Of a stretch of 43,244 bases of DNA, positions 22,940-30,774 are shown in pieces. Source of the DNA: Candidatus Bathyarchaeota archaeon. Its GTDB lineage: Archaea; Thermoproteota; Bathyarchaeia; 40CM-2-53-6. Both the position numbers and the translations under genes were made by a program. Numbering within the stretch: position 1 is the first letter of the stretch; each line of letters starts with the position of its first letter. The DNA lies in the NCBI GenBank assembly GCA_005882895.1, contig VBBD01000014.1, positions 1 through 43,244 of the forward strand, given 5' to 3'. The notes below the pieces were generated by a model. That model made no database searches. It was not told the DNA's origin and saw only the letters and a program-made list of their open reading frames with translations.

Positions 22940-24202
22940 CTATTCCAAGGCTTTGGGAAGTCTAGCTAAAAGGGAAGATGAGTCGACGTATCCGGTCTTC
23001 TCGGTTTTCAACCAGAGCTTCCGTCCGAGGACAAGGACAGAGACTAGACCTACAAAGTTTGCGACTGAGAGCAAGGTCGCGTACGGATACGTTGCTAGTA
23101 TTAGCGTGAAATATGATACTATGCCCGTTTTCGCTTGGGCAACCACGACTGTCAGGAGGGTTCCGAAGTAGAAGATGTTCAATGCTCCCATCACAACTAG
23201 AAGAGGCAGGAGTTCAGCGACGGGTATACCGATATGGCCTATGCCCAAAGCTAGAAGGGCCCAACCTACGAAGGCAAGGATTGCCATTATGGGACTCATC
23301 ATTAGCACTTCCATATCAAATGCCTTCAAGGGTGACATAGACCTCCAGGCGTCCCAGTGTTTCAATCCCGTCTGAATGTTTCCTCCACTCCACCTGATGC
23401 GTTGCTTCAGCAAGGTCTTGACCTTCGCCGGCATTTCCTGCCAGCTCTCAACAGGAGCCAGCTTCGTCGGAATACTTGCTCTCGCGAACCTGACCGCTAG
23501 CTCCGCGTCCTCCACGATAGAGTTCGGGTCCCAGAGTCCCACTCTCTCCAGGGCGGTTCGTCGGAAGAAAGTGTTCGAGCCAGAGAAGGCGACGAACAGT
23601 TTCAGTGCATACTTCCCATCGTTCGCCAATCTGTACAGAAATGTCTCGTAGGCCGCAAGTCTCGCAACAATGCTTTCTTGCAGGTTGAGCGTCCGATGGA
23701 AGCCGTGCACGGCTCCGACCTTCGGGTCGTTGAAGTAGCGCAATGCTTTGGTAATGGCCAGTGGTTCTGGAATATCATCGGCGTCGAATGTGACAATGAC
23801 CTCTCCAGTCGACTTGTTGAATCCAAAGTTCAACGCGTCTCCCTTTCCAATGCTTGCATCTCTGTGGAAGACTTTGATCCATGGATGACTACGGGCGAAA
23901 TTATTGCAGATTTCGAGGGTCTGGTCTTTAGATCCGTCTTCAACAACAACTACCTCGAGATTCTCTCTGGGATAGTCCAGCTTAGTAAGCGCGTCAAGTA
24001 ATCTTCCGACAACCTTCTCTTCATTCTTCACAGGGACGAGGATCGAGACATTTGGTGGATCCCAGTCGTCTCCGGGTTCTTCCGCGGCAAACCCGTGCTT
24101 CTTGTACCGCCATACACCTACCATGATTATTGGTGTAGCGTACGCAAAGTAAGCGAGGAAGATTATTGTTAGCGCGAGAACGAATCCGTCTGCAAAATTC
24201 AT
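22940..24202 (-). CDS. Processive-type membrane GT2 glycosyltransferase
   Basis: This 420-aa protein has an N-terminal helix (FVLALTIIFLAYFAYAT), a GT-A domain with VSILVPVKNEEKVV, VVEDGSKDQT, the metal motif TFDADDIPE, the catalytic NSIVEDAELAVR and QRIRWSGG (QxxRW), and then three or more C-terminal helices. This is the cellulose/hyaluronan/poly-GlcNAc synthase layout, which polymerises and exports sugar chains. The gene is divergent from a GT-C-like gene, with a 75-bp gap holding TATA-like boxes for both directions. Together they may build a surface polysaccharide or glycolipid. Confidence 0.88.
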   Translation of the reverse strand: MNFADGFVLALTIIFLAYFAYATPIIMVGVWRYKKHGFAAEEPGDDWDPPNVSILVPVKNEEKVVGRLLDALTKLDYPRENLEVVVVEDGSKDQTLEICNNFARSHPWIKVFHRDASIGKGDALNFGFNKSTGEVIVTFDADDIPEPLAITKALRYFNDPKVGAVHGFHRTLNLQESIVARLAAYETFLYRLANDGKYALKLFVAFSGSNTFFRRTALERVGLWDPNSIVEDAELAVRFARASIPTKLAPVESWQEMPAKVKTLLKQRIRWSGGNIQTGLKHWDAWRSMSPLKAFDMEVLMMSPIMAILAFVGWALLALGIGHIGIPVAELLPLLVVMGALNIFYFGTLLTVVVAQAKTGIVSYFTLILATYPYATLLSVANFVGLVSVLVLGRKLWLKTEKTGYVDSSSLLARLPKALE

Positions 24203-24219
24203 TGTGCGTGCCCTAGACT

Positions 24220-24255
24220 CATCTTAAGGTTCTGGATTGAAAGCTATTTAGCATC
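24220..24255. promoter_or_regulatory. Divergent promoters between GT2 and GT-C genes
   Basis: AGCTATTTAGCATC at about 24241 lies 25-37 bp before ATG 24278. CCTTAAGATG on the minus strand lies about 20-30 bp before ATG 24202. Both spacings fit TATA boxes of short-leader transcripts. Confidence 0.4.
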
Positions 24256-24277
24256 TTAGAACGCGCTCGACTAGACG

Positions 24278-25597
24278 ATGCTTGAGTCTCTAAAACTACT
24301 CTGGCACAGGGGTTTTGCCACGCTCGACGGTCTAGTTAACAAGTATTCGCCGTTGATTCTCTGCGGGTTGCTTGCGCTAACGACTTTCCAAAAGCTCACA
24401 TTGATTCTTCACGCAGACGGCGGGGGAGATCTCTTGGGCGCCGATATTCCGAAAAGCATGATGCTGATGGCTGGGCAGAATCCTTACTCGTCCAACCCTT
24501 GGGCTTCTCCGTACCCGCCCTTTCTACTCGCAATGGTAGGAAGCATCATCAGGGTAACATCAGGCAGCATAATGCTCACACCAGCTACAATCGGTCTGAT
24601 TTCCCGAAACGTTCGGATGGCAGGTCTCCTCGCAGATGCCATTGTCGCACTCCTAGTTTTCCTCGCCCTACGGGCCAGGAGGGTTTCGGGTCTCTCGGCT
24701 CTTGTCCCTTCAGCCCTTTTGTTGACTCTTCCGTCGATAAGTCTCTCTCCCTACTACTGGTTCAACAGCGACGTCTTTGGATACCCGATTCTCGCCGGGT
24801 CCGTTCTCGCGTTAATCGCTGGCCGCTACTTTGTGGGCTCTTCACTCCTTGCTACCTCAACGATCTTCAAGATTCACCCAATTCTGGCGATTCCCTTGGT
24901 ACTCGTTTGGCTGGTTAGGAGGAGCGGATTCCCGAAATCGCTTCCAACTGTCATTACAACAGGATCGATTCTTGTGCTCGGCTTGGTGGTGCCAGTCATC
25001 TTGCCCGGGTATCTTGAATCTGTTCTAGGCTTCAATCTATCTTCTGGGTTCGGAGGCGGAACATCGAGTTTTACAATGATGAACTTGCTCTACGCAATAT
25101 TTCCGTCCCTTTTTCATCTCTCCCTGCCCACGATCGTCGAGAATCAAGTTTGGTTGGCTGCGACGGCATCACTTTTTGTGGCCGCGCTTGGTATTGTGTG
25201 GTCCAGAGCTCGAGAGCTTAGTCCGGCTGACATTGTAGCAATTGGATTACTAGTATGGCTCATTCCACTCCGTCAGATCTACACGCACTACTTAGTCTGG
25301 GCTGTCGTTCCATTTCTGATGCGCGGTCGTCTCCGTCAGACCCTGATCGTTGGATCGCTCCTAGAGCTCGCGAACACTATGTCTTCGTGGTCGTGGGATC
25401 TTCCGCCGGACCCCTTTCCGGTGCTGTCTACCGCGTATGGATTCTTCGCCACAAGTCTGGTCTACCTCTGCGTCAGTGTTACAGCTCTTGTTTTCATAGT
25501 GAGAGAAATAGGTGTTAGACAGCAGTTCGCCGTGAGACTTGTTAATGGTTCCATGCAGCTTGAGAGACATCTGGTACCGGTAATCGTATCAGCTTGA
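24278..25597 (+). CDS. GT-C (GT87/DUF2029-like) membrane mannosyltransferase-like protein
   Basis: This 439-aa protein has about ten helices. Between the first helices the loop has ADGGGDLLGADIPKS and NPYSSNPWASPYPPF. The acidic residues and YPPF motif mark DUF2029/GT87 polyprenyl-phosphate-mannose-dependent transferases. Near the end, RQIYTHYLVWAVVPFL is a typical aromatic/His-containing helix of this family. It would add a mannose-type sugar to a lipid or glycan on the outer face. The divergent GT2 upstream fits a shared pathway. A T-tract follows about 120 bp after the stop. Confidence 0.82.
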   Translation: MLESLKLLWHRGFATLDGLVNKYSPLILCGLLALTTFQKLTLILHADGGGDLLGADIPKSMMLMAGQNPYSSNPWASPYPPFLLAMVGSIIRVTSGSIMLTPATIGLISRNVRMAGLLADAIVALLVFLALRARRVSGLSALVPSALLLTLPSISLSPYYWFNSDVFGYPILAGSVLALIAGRYFVGSSLLATSTIFKIHPILAIPLVLVWLVRRSGFPKSLPTVITTGSILVLGLVVPVILPGYLESVLGFNLSSGFGGGTSSFTMMNLLYAIFPSLFHLSLPTIVENQVWLAATASLFVAALGIVWSRARELSPADIVAIGLLVWLIPLRQIYTHYLVWAVVPFLMRGRLRQTLIVGSLLELANTMSSWSWDLPPDPFPVLSTAYGFFATSLVYLCVSVTALVFIVREIGVRQQFAVRLVNGSMQLERHLVPVIVSA

Positions 25598-25717
25598 GCC
25601 AGGATTAGGCTACGATAGGAGCGCTACTTTCTCGTCCTCTCTGTGCTTTGGAGGGATTATGCGGGGGTTTTTCCATCTCGAAAATAGACATCTGGGTGAG
25701 TGAGTGCTTGCGTGATT

Positions 25718-25731
25718 CTCTTTTTTTTGAC
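25718..25731 (+). terminator. T-tract terminator
   Basis: ATTCTCTTTTTTTTGAC lies after the GT-C gene and immediately before a strong TATA box. An eight-T run is the likely termination signal. Confidence 0.45.
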
Positions 25732-25744
25732 TATTTATATACAA
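25732..25744 (+). promoter_or_regulatory. Strong TATA box, distant from the next ORF
   Basis: CTATTTATATACAATT is the best TATA-like box in this part. Transcription should start near 25764, about 140 bp before the small ORF at 25904. That is a long leader for an archaeon, so an untranslated RNA may lie in between. Confidence 0.55.
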
Positions 25745-25903
25745 TTCACACGTTCTAGCATTGAAAAATTGAGTCGGACGCGTTCAACCCGACGGTTAGC
25801 TGCAAGTTGCTGTAGATATCCGTAGTCTCCCCTGAGTAGGATTTAGCGATTTCCGTCAAGAATCGTCAATCTCAGTGCTTCTTCTAAAATATTCCAACCG
25901 AAA

Positions 25904-26086
25904 ATGGGCAAAATGATGATCTCCCTGAGCGATCAGGCGGAGAATCTAGTGCGCCACGAAGTCGAAAAAGTCTACCACGGTCGTGTTGGAGGCCTCTCGA
26001 TATTTTTCGAGCAGATCCTCCGGGACTACTTCCAAGGCAACGGCAAGCCTTCGAAGGCTGTCCGGATGAAGAACGGTAGAGCCTAA
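25904..26086 (+). CDS. Small CopG/RHH-like protein
   Basis: Up to 60 aa. The strand MMISLSDQAENLVRHEVEK is followed by helices (GGLSIFFEQILRDYFQGNG), a pattern like ribbon-helix-helix or related small archaeal regulators. A basic tail ends it. ATG 25913 or 25916 may be the true start, because TAAAATATTCC at about 25884 would place transcription start there (leaderless). There is no partner gene on the same strand. Confidence 0.6.
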   Translation: MGKMMISLSDQAENLVRHEVEKVYHGRVGGLSIFFEQILRDYFQGNGKPSKAVRMKNGRA

Positions 26087-26191
26087 CCACCGCTTGCACA
26101 TCAAAGGTCCGAGACGGACTGCACTGGACGTCAGATGTATTGTAAATGCGGATGATCCAACAGAAAGAGGGCCAGTTCTTGCCAACCCATT

Positions 26192-26656
26192 CTATGGTCT
26201 CAAGCCTCTAGACCGAATCTCTAGCGCTCTTACAAAGCTAGGAAGTTCCTCGACGCTGCGGATTTCTGCTCTAGCGAGGCCACGGATCTTCCGCCACATC
26301 TGGTTGTCGGCCCGGATTCCGCGGTGTGATAGCTCCTGGTAGAGCCATGTTCCAAGCTCTGCTCCTTCTCTGTCGAAATCAGTTAGTACGATTGCGCGCT
26401 TGGATCCGTCTAGCCGTTCTATGAATCTGAGTCTTGGTTCGCCTGTGGCTTTGAGGCAGTGGATGGTTCCTTTTATTCCGAGTTTTCTTAGGGCAGCTTC
26501 GTCTCTTCTTCCCTCGACTATGATTGGTACTCCGGCGTCAGACTGTTCATGCAAATCCTGGAAGATCCGAGTCGCTCTCTCCATCTTTCGAGTGTAGAGG
26601 TCTGTCCGCGGGTTTCGAATGTGTGCGGGGTATCCTCGTCTGATCGGAGCTACCAC
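26192..26656 (-). CDS. TOPRIM-domain protein (UPF0292 / small primase-like)
   Basis: This 154-aa protein has the TOPRIM Glu in PIIVEGRRDEAALRKLG and the DxD in IVLTDFDREGAELG. It has no other domain except C-terminal helices. This is the UPF0292-type family of small primase/RNase M5-like proteins, which probably bind Mg and act on nucleic acid. GTG 26656 is 9 nt after the tyrS stop, so it is probably co-expressed with tyrS. An internal ATG (26584, MERATRIF) is a shorter alternative. The role is not firmly known. Confidence 0.82.
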   Translation of the reverse strand: MVAPIRRGYPAHIRNPRTDLYTRKMERATRIFQDLHEQSDAGVPIIVEGRRDEAALRKLGIKGTIHCLKATGEPRLRFIERLDGSKRAIVLTDFDREGAELGTWLYQELSHRGIRADNQMWRKIRGLARAEIRSVEELPSFVRALEIRSRGLRP

Positions 26657-26666
26657 AATCGTGTGA

Positions 26667-27784
26667 TTACCTCGTCTCTAACCTCTGCATCTGTGCCAGG
26701 GGTTCGGGGTGCTTATCGAAATACTCTCTTACTCCTCTAAGGAGGTCGGCTAGTATTCTTGCCATGTTGGCTTTGAGATCTTGTGGGTGGATCTCTCCGG
26801 TCTTGTAAGCTTCTTCGAGTTCTTTGTAGGTGGAGAATTTCAGATCTCCTCCGTATTTCTGGTCCCTATCCAATGTGACAGGATTGTTTGCCCGGAAGGC
26901 CAGGAGGCGGTAGTATTCGATTACCGGGTTTTCCTCGACTATTTTGGGTGGGCAGTATGCTTTGCGCAGTTTGTCCTCAATGATTTCAGGGGAGTCGTGG
27001 AGTAATATCGTGTTTTCAGGTTTGCTCTTCGACATCTTAGCCGCAATCACACTGCTCAGTTTAGGATCCTCATCGTAGCTTCCCTTGTCGGATCTCTGTA
27101 TGCCAGCCAGGCCCATTAGCATAGGGGTGTGAAGTGCAACAGGTTTTTCCCATCGGAGCTTGTCGCCGGCCTCTCGTGCTAGTACGTGTGCTTTTCTCTG
27201 GTCTATTCCTGCACATGCTACGTCTAGGTTCATTTCGAATATGTCGGCGGCTTGCATGCACGGATAGAATAGGCTGGCTGTTTCGACGTCTTGGGTTTTC
27301 ATGTCGCGGCCCATGATGGGCAGTGATCGCATCGCCCGTTGGGCTGTGGTAGTTTTGGCGATTCTGATGACTCTTTCCCAGTAGTTGGGTTTGCTGGCGA
27401 GTTCTGAGGCCCAAACGTATTCGACCTTATCCTCTGTGAGTCCAAGTGCCGTGAAGCAGTGTTTGAAGTATTCACCCGCTGTTTCGATCTTTTCCATGTC
27501 GCCGCCATACTTGTTGTTGATCATGCTGTGCCAGTCTGCGAGGAATATGATGAAGTGGAATCCTGCTTGGACCATGTCTTTGATTTTCGCACCGCAGACG
27601 AGTCCTGTGCCGATATGCATCATTCCAGGCAGCCGTGCTAGCTAGGCTGCTTTCCGGAGCATTCGAAGCCCCAGTACGCGCGAGGCTTCTTCTTCTGTTC
27701 TAGGACGCGTTGCAGTTCTGCGGGCTGGATGATCTCTACAGTTCCCTTTGTTACTAGTTCGAGGCGTTGCTCCTGGTTCATCAT
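26667..27784 (-). CDS. tyrS: Tyrosyl-tRNA synthetase, interrupted by a 29-nt insertion
   Basis: Exon-like part 1 runs from ATG 27784 (GGAGGAC just upstream) to about 27653: MMNQEQRLELV ... KPRAYWGFECSG. Part 2 runs from 27623 to 26667: MMHIGTGLVCGAKIKDMV, FLADWHS, the specificity region YPCMQAADIFEMNLDVACAG, and the KMSKS loop AAKMSKSKPENT. Between them, 29 nt break the frame and add an in-frame TAG. Joining the parts gives 362 aa, the usual archaeal TyrRS length, and the seamless motif GFECSGMMHIGTG. The enzyme charges tRNA-Tyr. An essential, otherwise perfect gene argues against decay. Starting at ATG 27623 would delete most of the ATP-binding fold. The TOPRIM gene follows by 9 nt. Confidence 0.85.
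27624..27652 (-). other. 29-nt intervening sequence in tyrS (candidate archaeal mRNA intron)
   Basis: In the coding sense it reads AAGCAGCCTAGCTAG, then CACGGCTGCCTGGA. It contains the 6-bp hairpin GCAGCC/GGCTGC with a 10-nt loop and a TAG in the upstream frame. Its ends share GGAA with the flanks, so the exact borders can shift by up to 4 nt. Upstream AUGC pairs with downstream GCAU, and UCC pairs with GGA. This gives a helix-bulge-helix-bulge-helix layout that places both joining points in bulges, though bulge sizes differ from the strict 3-4-3 form. Alternatives are translational bypass (GGA to GGA) or an assembly artefact. Confidence 0.6.
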
Positions 27785-28024
27785 GTCCTCCGAGTTTCCG
27801 CTTTGGCTGGTTTGGTACTAAAAGCCTCTATTCTGTGGGTCGAGTTTGGAGCGGGCTTTGCCTGCAGCCCTGTAGGGGGTGTCTGTCGCCCGCGTCACTA
27901 ACACCCAAGCCTCACTGTGAAGATCTCTGTCTTCCCTCAGCCCGGCTCTCTCGAGGCAGGCGTCTAGCAACCCGCTCCAACACATAGCTGGGAGCGTTTT
28001 GTTCTTAATTGTTCCAGGTAGGGC

Positions 28025-28242
28025 ACTTGTGCGTCGTGAGGTCGAGTCGCTTAGACCCCCCCTTTCCGGAGAAAATTTCCTGTCTGGCGTGGATTCTGGG
28101 CGAGTCTCATGATTCAGGGCTTGTACTGGGCTTGGATGCTGGGGCGGATAATGGGATTTCATCGGGTGCATCCCGAACGGTTGGAGGGAAATCTGGGGAC
28201 CCCCTCTCATTTTCAAGATCAGGGCTGATAATAGGCGATTTC
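28025..28242 (-). repeat. Dispersed repeat B, copy 5 (full length)
   Basis: In minus orientation it begins AAATCGCCTATTATCAGCCC, ends with a G7 run, TCTAAGCGACTCGACC and ACGACGCAC, and aligns with copy 3 over its full length. It fills much of 27785-28523 between tyrS and rps19. A partial unit (CGCCCATAATCAGCCC, minus strand) lies at about 28467-28483. No gene is supported in this gap. Confidence 0.85.
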
Positions 28243-28523
28243 CATTCTGTCCTCTTTCCCGAAACATGGTCTTGCGTCACGGCAGCTTCAACGCGATCTG
28301 GGTCATTTTTTCCACGACCCGTTTCCTGTCCGAACCAGATTTGCGCTGGTTTCTTTGAGACGGGCATGTTATCGGCTTGTCTAGCCTCTTTCGATCCCCG
28401 TGGATTCCCCTGGCGATTAACGTGAAAGATGGCGAGTCTGGAAATCGCTGGCTTAGATTTGGAATTAGGGCTGATTATGGGCGAATTCGTGCCTAACTAT
28501 GGCTGGGTGTGTGATCGAGGGTG

Positions 28524-28934
28524 TTACTTCAGAGGCACGTACATGCTTGAACGGGATGCGCCGATGCCCGGTGTTCCATGGACAACTTTCTGATTGGTGA
28601 TTGCGAACTCTCCGAGGAAGTGTCCGATCATCTCGGCTTTGATCTCGATAGCGACAAACTCCTTGCCGGAGTGCAAATGCAAAGTTAACCCCAGCATCTC
28701 AGGTATGATGATCATATCCCTAGCGTGAGTCTTGACGGGCTCAGCCTTTCCTCCACCATTACCATTCTCTCTTCGCGATTGGCGAATGTGCTCGAGCAAG
28801 GTCCGCTGGTCGTTGGTCAAGCCTTTGAGCAGAGATCTCCGCTGGCGAGATGGAAGTAACTTGATGAACTCGTCCATTGACATCTGCTTTACCTCTTCCA
28901 TGTTGTGCCCGCGATAGGTGAACTGTCTAGGCAT
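28524..28934 (-). CDS. rps19: 30S ribosomal protein uS19
   Basis: This 136-aa protein has the archaeal N-terminal extension (FTYRGHNMEEVKQM, LLPSRQRRSLL) and the conserved core KTHARDMIIIPEMLGL, HSGKEFVAIEIKAEMIGHF and GEFAITNQKVVHGTPG. It binds the head of the small subunit. It is the last gene of the ribosomal cluster here. In many archaea rpl22 and rps3 follow, but here a repeat and tyrS follow instead. Confidence 0.97.
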   Translation of the reverse strand: MPRQFTYRGHNMEEVKQMSMDEFIKLLPSRQRRSLLKGLTNDQRTLLEHIRQSRRENGNGGGKAEPVKTHARDMIIIPEMLGLTLHLHSGKEFVAIEIKAEMIGHFLGEFAITNQKVVHGTPGIGASRSSMYVPLK

Positions 28935-28992
28935 CGAATATCCTCCAGTTCGGTAGTCGTGTTCTTGTAATTAACATTGGGCTGGTCAATGT

Positions 28993-29718
28993 CTATCGCG
29001 CGCTTCTTCTCTTTGCCCTTCCGGTCTGGCGTGCTGCAATGTTCCCAACTTTCCGACCTGGTGAAGTCCAGCGTCCCACTGTTGTAGGTTTGCCCGCGTG
29101 CTTGTGTCTTCCCCCACCGTGAGGATGGGACGCCGCGATCATTGCCTGTCCCTTAACAACAGGCCATTTTCGTCCCCTTGCTCGCTGCAAGAACCAGCGC
29201 GGCCCTGCCTTCATGAAGGGCTTCTCAGTTCGCCCAGCACCGGCCACGACACCTATCATTGCTCGACAATTATCGTTCACATGAATCGTCTTACCCGAGG
29301 GCATGCGCAGCTCCGTGCCAATCGGAGTATGCGAGACAACTGTAGCAAATGAGCCGGATGAACGGGCCATCGTTCCACCATCACCGTGTCTTAGTTCGAT
29401 ATTGCATATCATGGTCCCTTCAGGCATTTTTCCAAGGGTTTTGATGTTACCGATTTCGGCGGGGACTTCCGATCCGAAGAGGAGCTTTTGTCCGACTGCA
29501 ATTCCTTCTGGAGCTGGGATGTAGATTTCTCCCGCTCCCTCCACCTTCAATAATGCTAGGGGTGCTCCCCGAGCCATCTCATGCAAGAGATCCTTGACAT
29601 AGCCCGAAGAGTGCCCGTCCACGCTGTTGTATCCGACCGAGTGGATTCTCCGGTGCGTTGGCGCTTTGAATATGAAATAGCCACGACCACGCCTCTGAAC
29701 GAGAATATTCTTACCCAT
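28993..29718 (-). CDS. rpl2: 50S ribosomal protein uL2
   Basis: This 241-aa protein starts MGKNILVQRRGRGYFIF and contains the peptidyl-transferase-proximal motif MIAASHPHGGGRHKHAG, with the conserved His before a Gly-rich stretch. The GNIAARQTGRAKRR tail is typical of archaeal uL2. It binds 23S rRNA and supports subunit joining. It lies 11 bp after rpl23 in the ribosomal operon. Confidence 0.97.
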   Translation of the reverse strand: MGKNILVQRRGRGYFIFKAPTHRRIHSVGYNSVDGHSSGYVKDLLHEMARGAPLALLKVEGAGEIYIPAPEGIAVGQKLLFGSEVPAEIGNIKTLGKMPEGTMICNIELRHGDGGTMARSSGSFATVVSHTPIGTELRMPSGKTIHVNDNCRAMIGVVAGAGRTEKPFMKAGPRWFLQRARGRKWPVVKGQAMIAASHPHGGGRHKHAGKPTTVGRWTSPGRKVGNIAARQTGRAKRRSAR

Positions 29719-29729
29719 TCAGGATACCC

Positions 29730-29999
29730 CTACAGTATTCCCAGTTTCACGGCCAGCTCTGAGGCCTTTGATTCTGGCCCCAGTCTGACATACGCCTTCT
29801 TCTTGCCCTCCGGGGTCACAAGAGTGTGAACTTGGTCAACCTTGACTTCGTAGAGTTCCTCGACGGCTTTCCAAATGTCTCGTTTTGACGCGTTGCCATG
29901 AACGATGAATACGATCTTGTTTTCTGTCTCGATCAGCTTGACGGTGTCCTCAGACATCATGGGGTAGGTAATGACTAGTTCGGTGGAGACTCGGGTCAT
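29730..29999 (-). CDS. rpl23: 50S ribosomal protein uL23
   Basis: This 89-aa archaeal-length uL23 has ITYPMMSEDTVKLIETENK, FIVHGNASKRDIWKAVEELY and VRLGPESKASELAVKLG. It sits at the polypeptide exit tunnel and helps dock SRP and chaperones. The ATG follows the rpl4 stop without a gap (TAGATG), indicating coupling. Confidence 0.96.
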   Translation of the reverse strand: MTRVSTELVITYPMMSEDTVKLIETENKIVFIVHGNASKRDIWKAVEELYEVKVDQVHTLVTPEGKKKAYVRLGPESKASELAVKLGIL

Positions 30000-30770
30000 C
30001 TATCGTAGCCAGCTCCTGTCGGACAGAGTTTTGATCGCTGACTCCGTCCAGATTGCCAATCGTCCCGGATGAGTTCCGGGAGCTAACGCTTCGACGCTCA
30101 AGTCCTTAACCCGGACAACGTCTACGCCTTCAAAGTTCTCGAAGGCTCTCTGAGCCCCCTGGTACTCACTAACCACAAGAAGTGGTCCAACCGAATGCTT
30201 TCGGTTCTTTCCCCTTATCCTTTTACTCTTCTTTACCCTGTCAATGTCGTCCCACACTCCGATTGCCGAGAGGAAAGTTTTCGCGGCGGAGGATTTCGCG
30301 AACTTCTCCACTTCATCTGTCACGACTAGTGGGAGCTCGATATCCTCATCGAACTTGTGCCCTCGCTCTCGAACAAGGTCCTTCGATCCTGTGGCCGCTA
30401 TGGCCGAATCCAATGCAATACGTCGCTCTTTCCTGTTCATTGATTTTGCGGTTCGCTTCGAGGTGACGGGTGGGAAGGCCATTCGCCCTCCCATAGTTCC
30501 CGGGGCAAAGGCGGCTGTGCCGGAGAGCGGCCCATGTCCGCCGACTCGCGGAACTCTTGAGATTCCCCTGCCTACCCCGAAAGACTCAGCTGTGGTGCGT
30601 TTCCCAGCCATCGGGTTACGTCCCTGAGCCTGGAACCGATGAGATTGCTGCGCTACAACAGCTTTAGTGATGATATCCCTTCTATAAACCGCAGTGAATA
30701 CTGATGGCAATGAAAGCTCGCCGGTGGCTTTTCCATCTGCTCCGAAAATCTTCACGTTGCGTTCGCTCAA
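30000..30770 (-). CDS. rpl4: 50S ribosomal protein uL4
   Basis: This 256-aa protein has SVFTAVYRRDIITKAV near the N-terminus and a loop rich in Arg and Gly (MAGKRTTAESFGVGRGISRV, then GHGPLSGTAAF) that reaches into the exit tunnel. The archaeal/eukaryotic core follows (NRKERRIALDSAIAATG, GVWDDIDRVKKSKRIRGKNR). It is placed 4 bp after rpl3 and joined to rpl23. Confidence 0.96.
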   Translation of the reverse strand: MSERNVKIFGADGKATGELSLPSVFTAVYRRDIITKAVVAQQSHRFQAQGRNPMAGKRTTAESFGVGRGISRVPRVGGHGPLSGTAAFAPGTMGGRMAFPPVTSKRTAKSMNRKERRIALDSAIAATGSKDLVRERGHKFDEDIELPLVVTDEVEKFAKSSAAKTFLSAIGVWDDIDRVKKSKRIRGKNRKHSVGPLLVVSEYQGAQRAFENFEGVDVVRVKDLSVEALAPGTHPGRLAIWTESAIKTLSDRSWLR

Positions 30771-30774
30771 GGTT

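Noticed and set aside
27621-27623. tyrS starting at ATG 27623
   Set aside because: This would begin inside the ATP-binding signature and drop the first ~45 residues that are clearly encoded just upstream with a good ribosome-binding site.
27818-28425. Overlapping long frames on both strands between tyrS and rps19
   Set aside because: They fall in repeat B copy 5, whose other copies are full of stops in the same frames.
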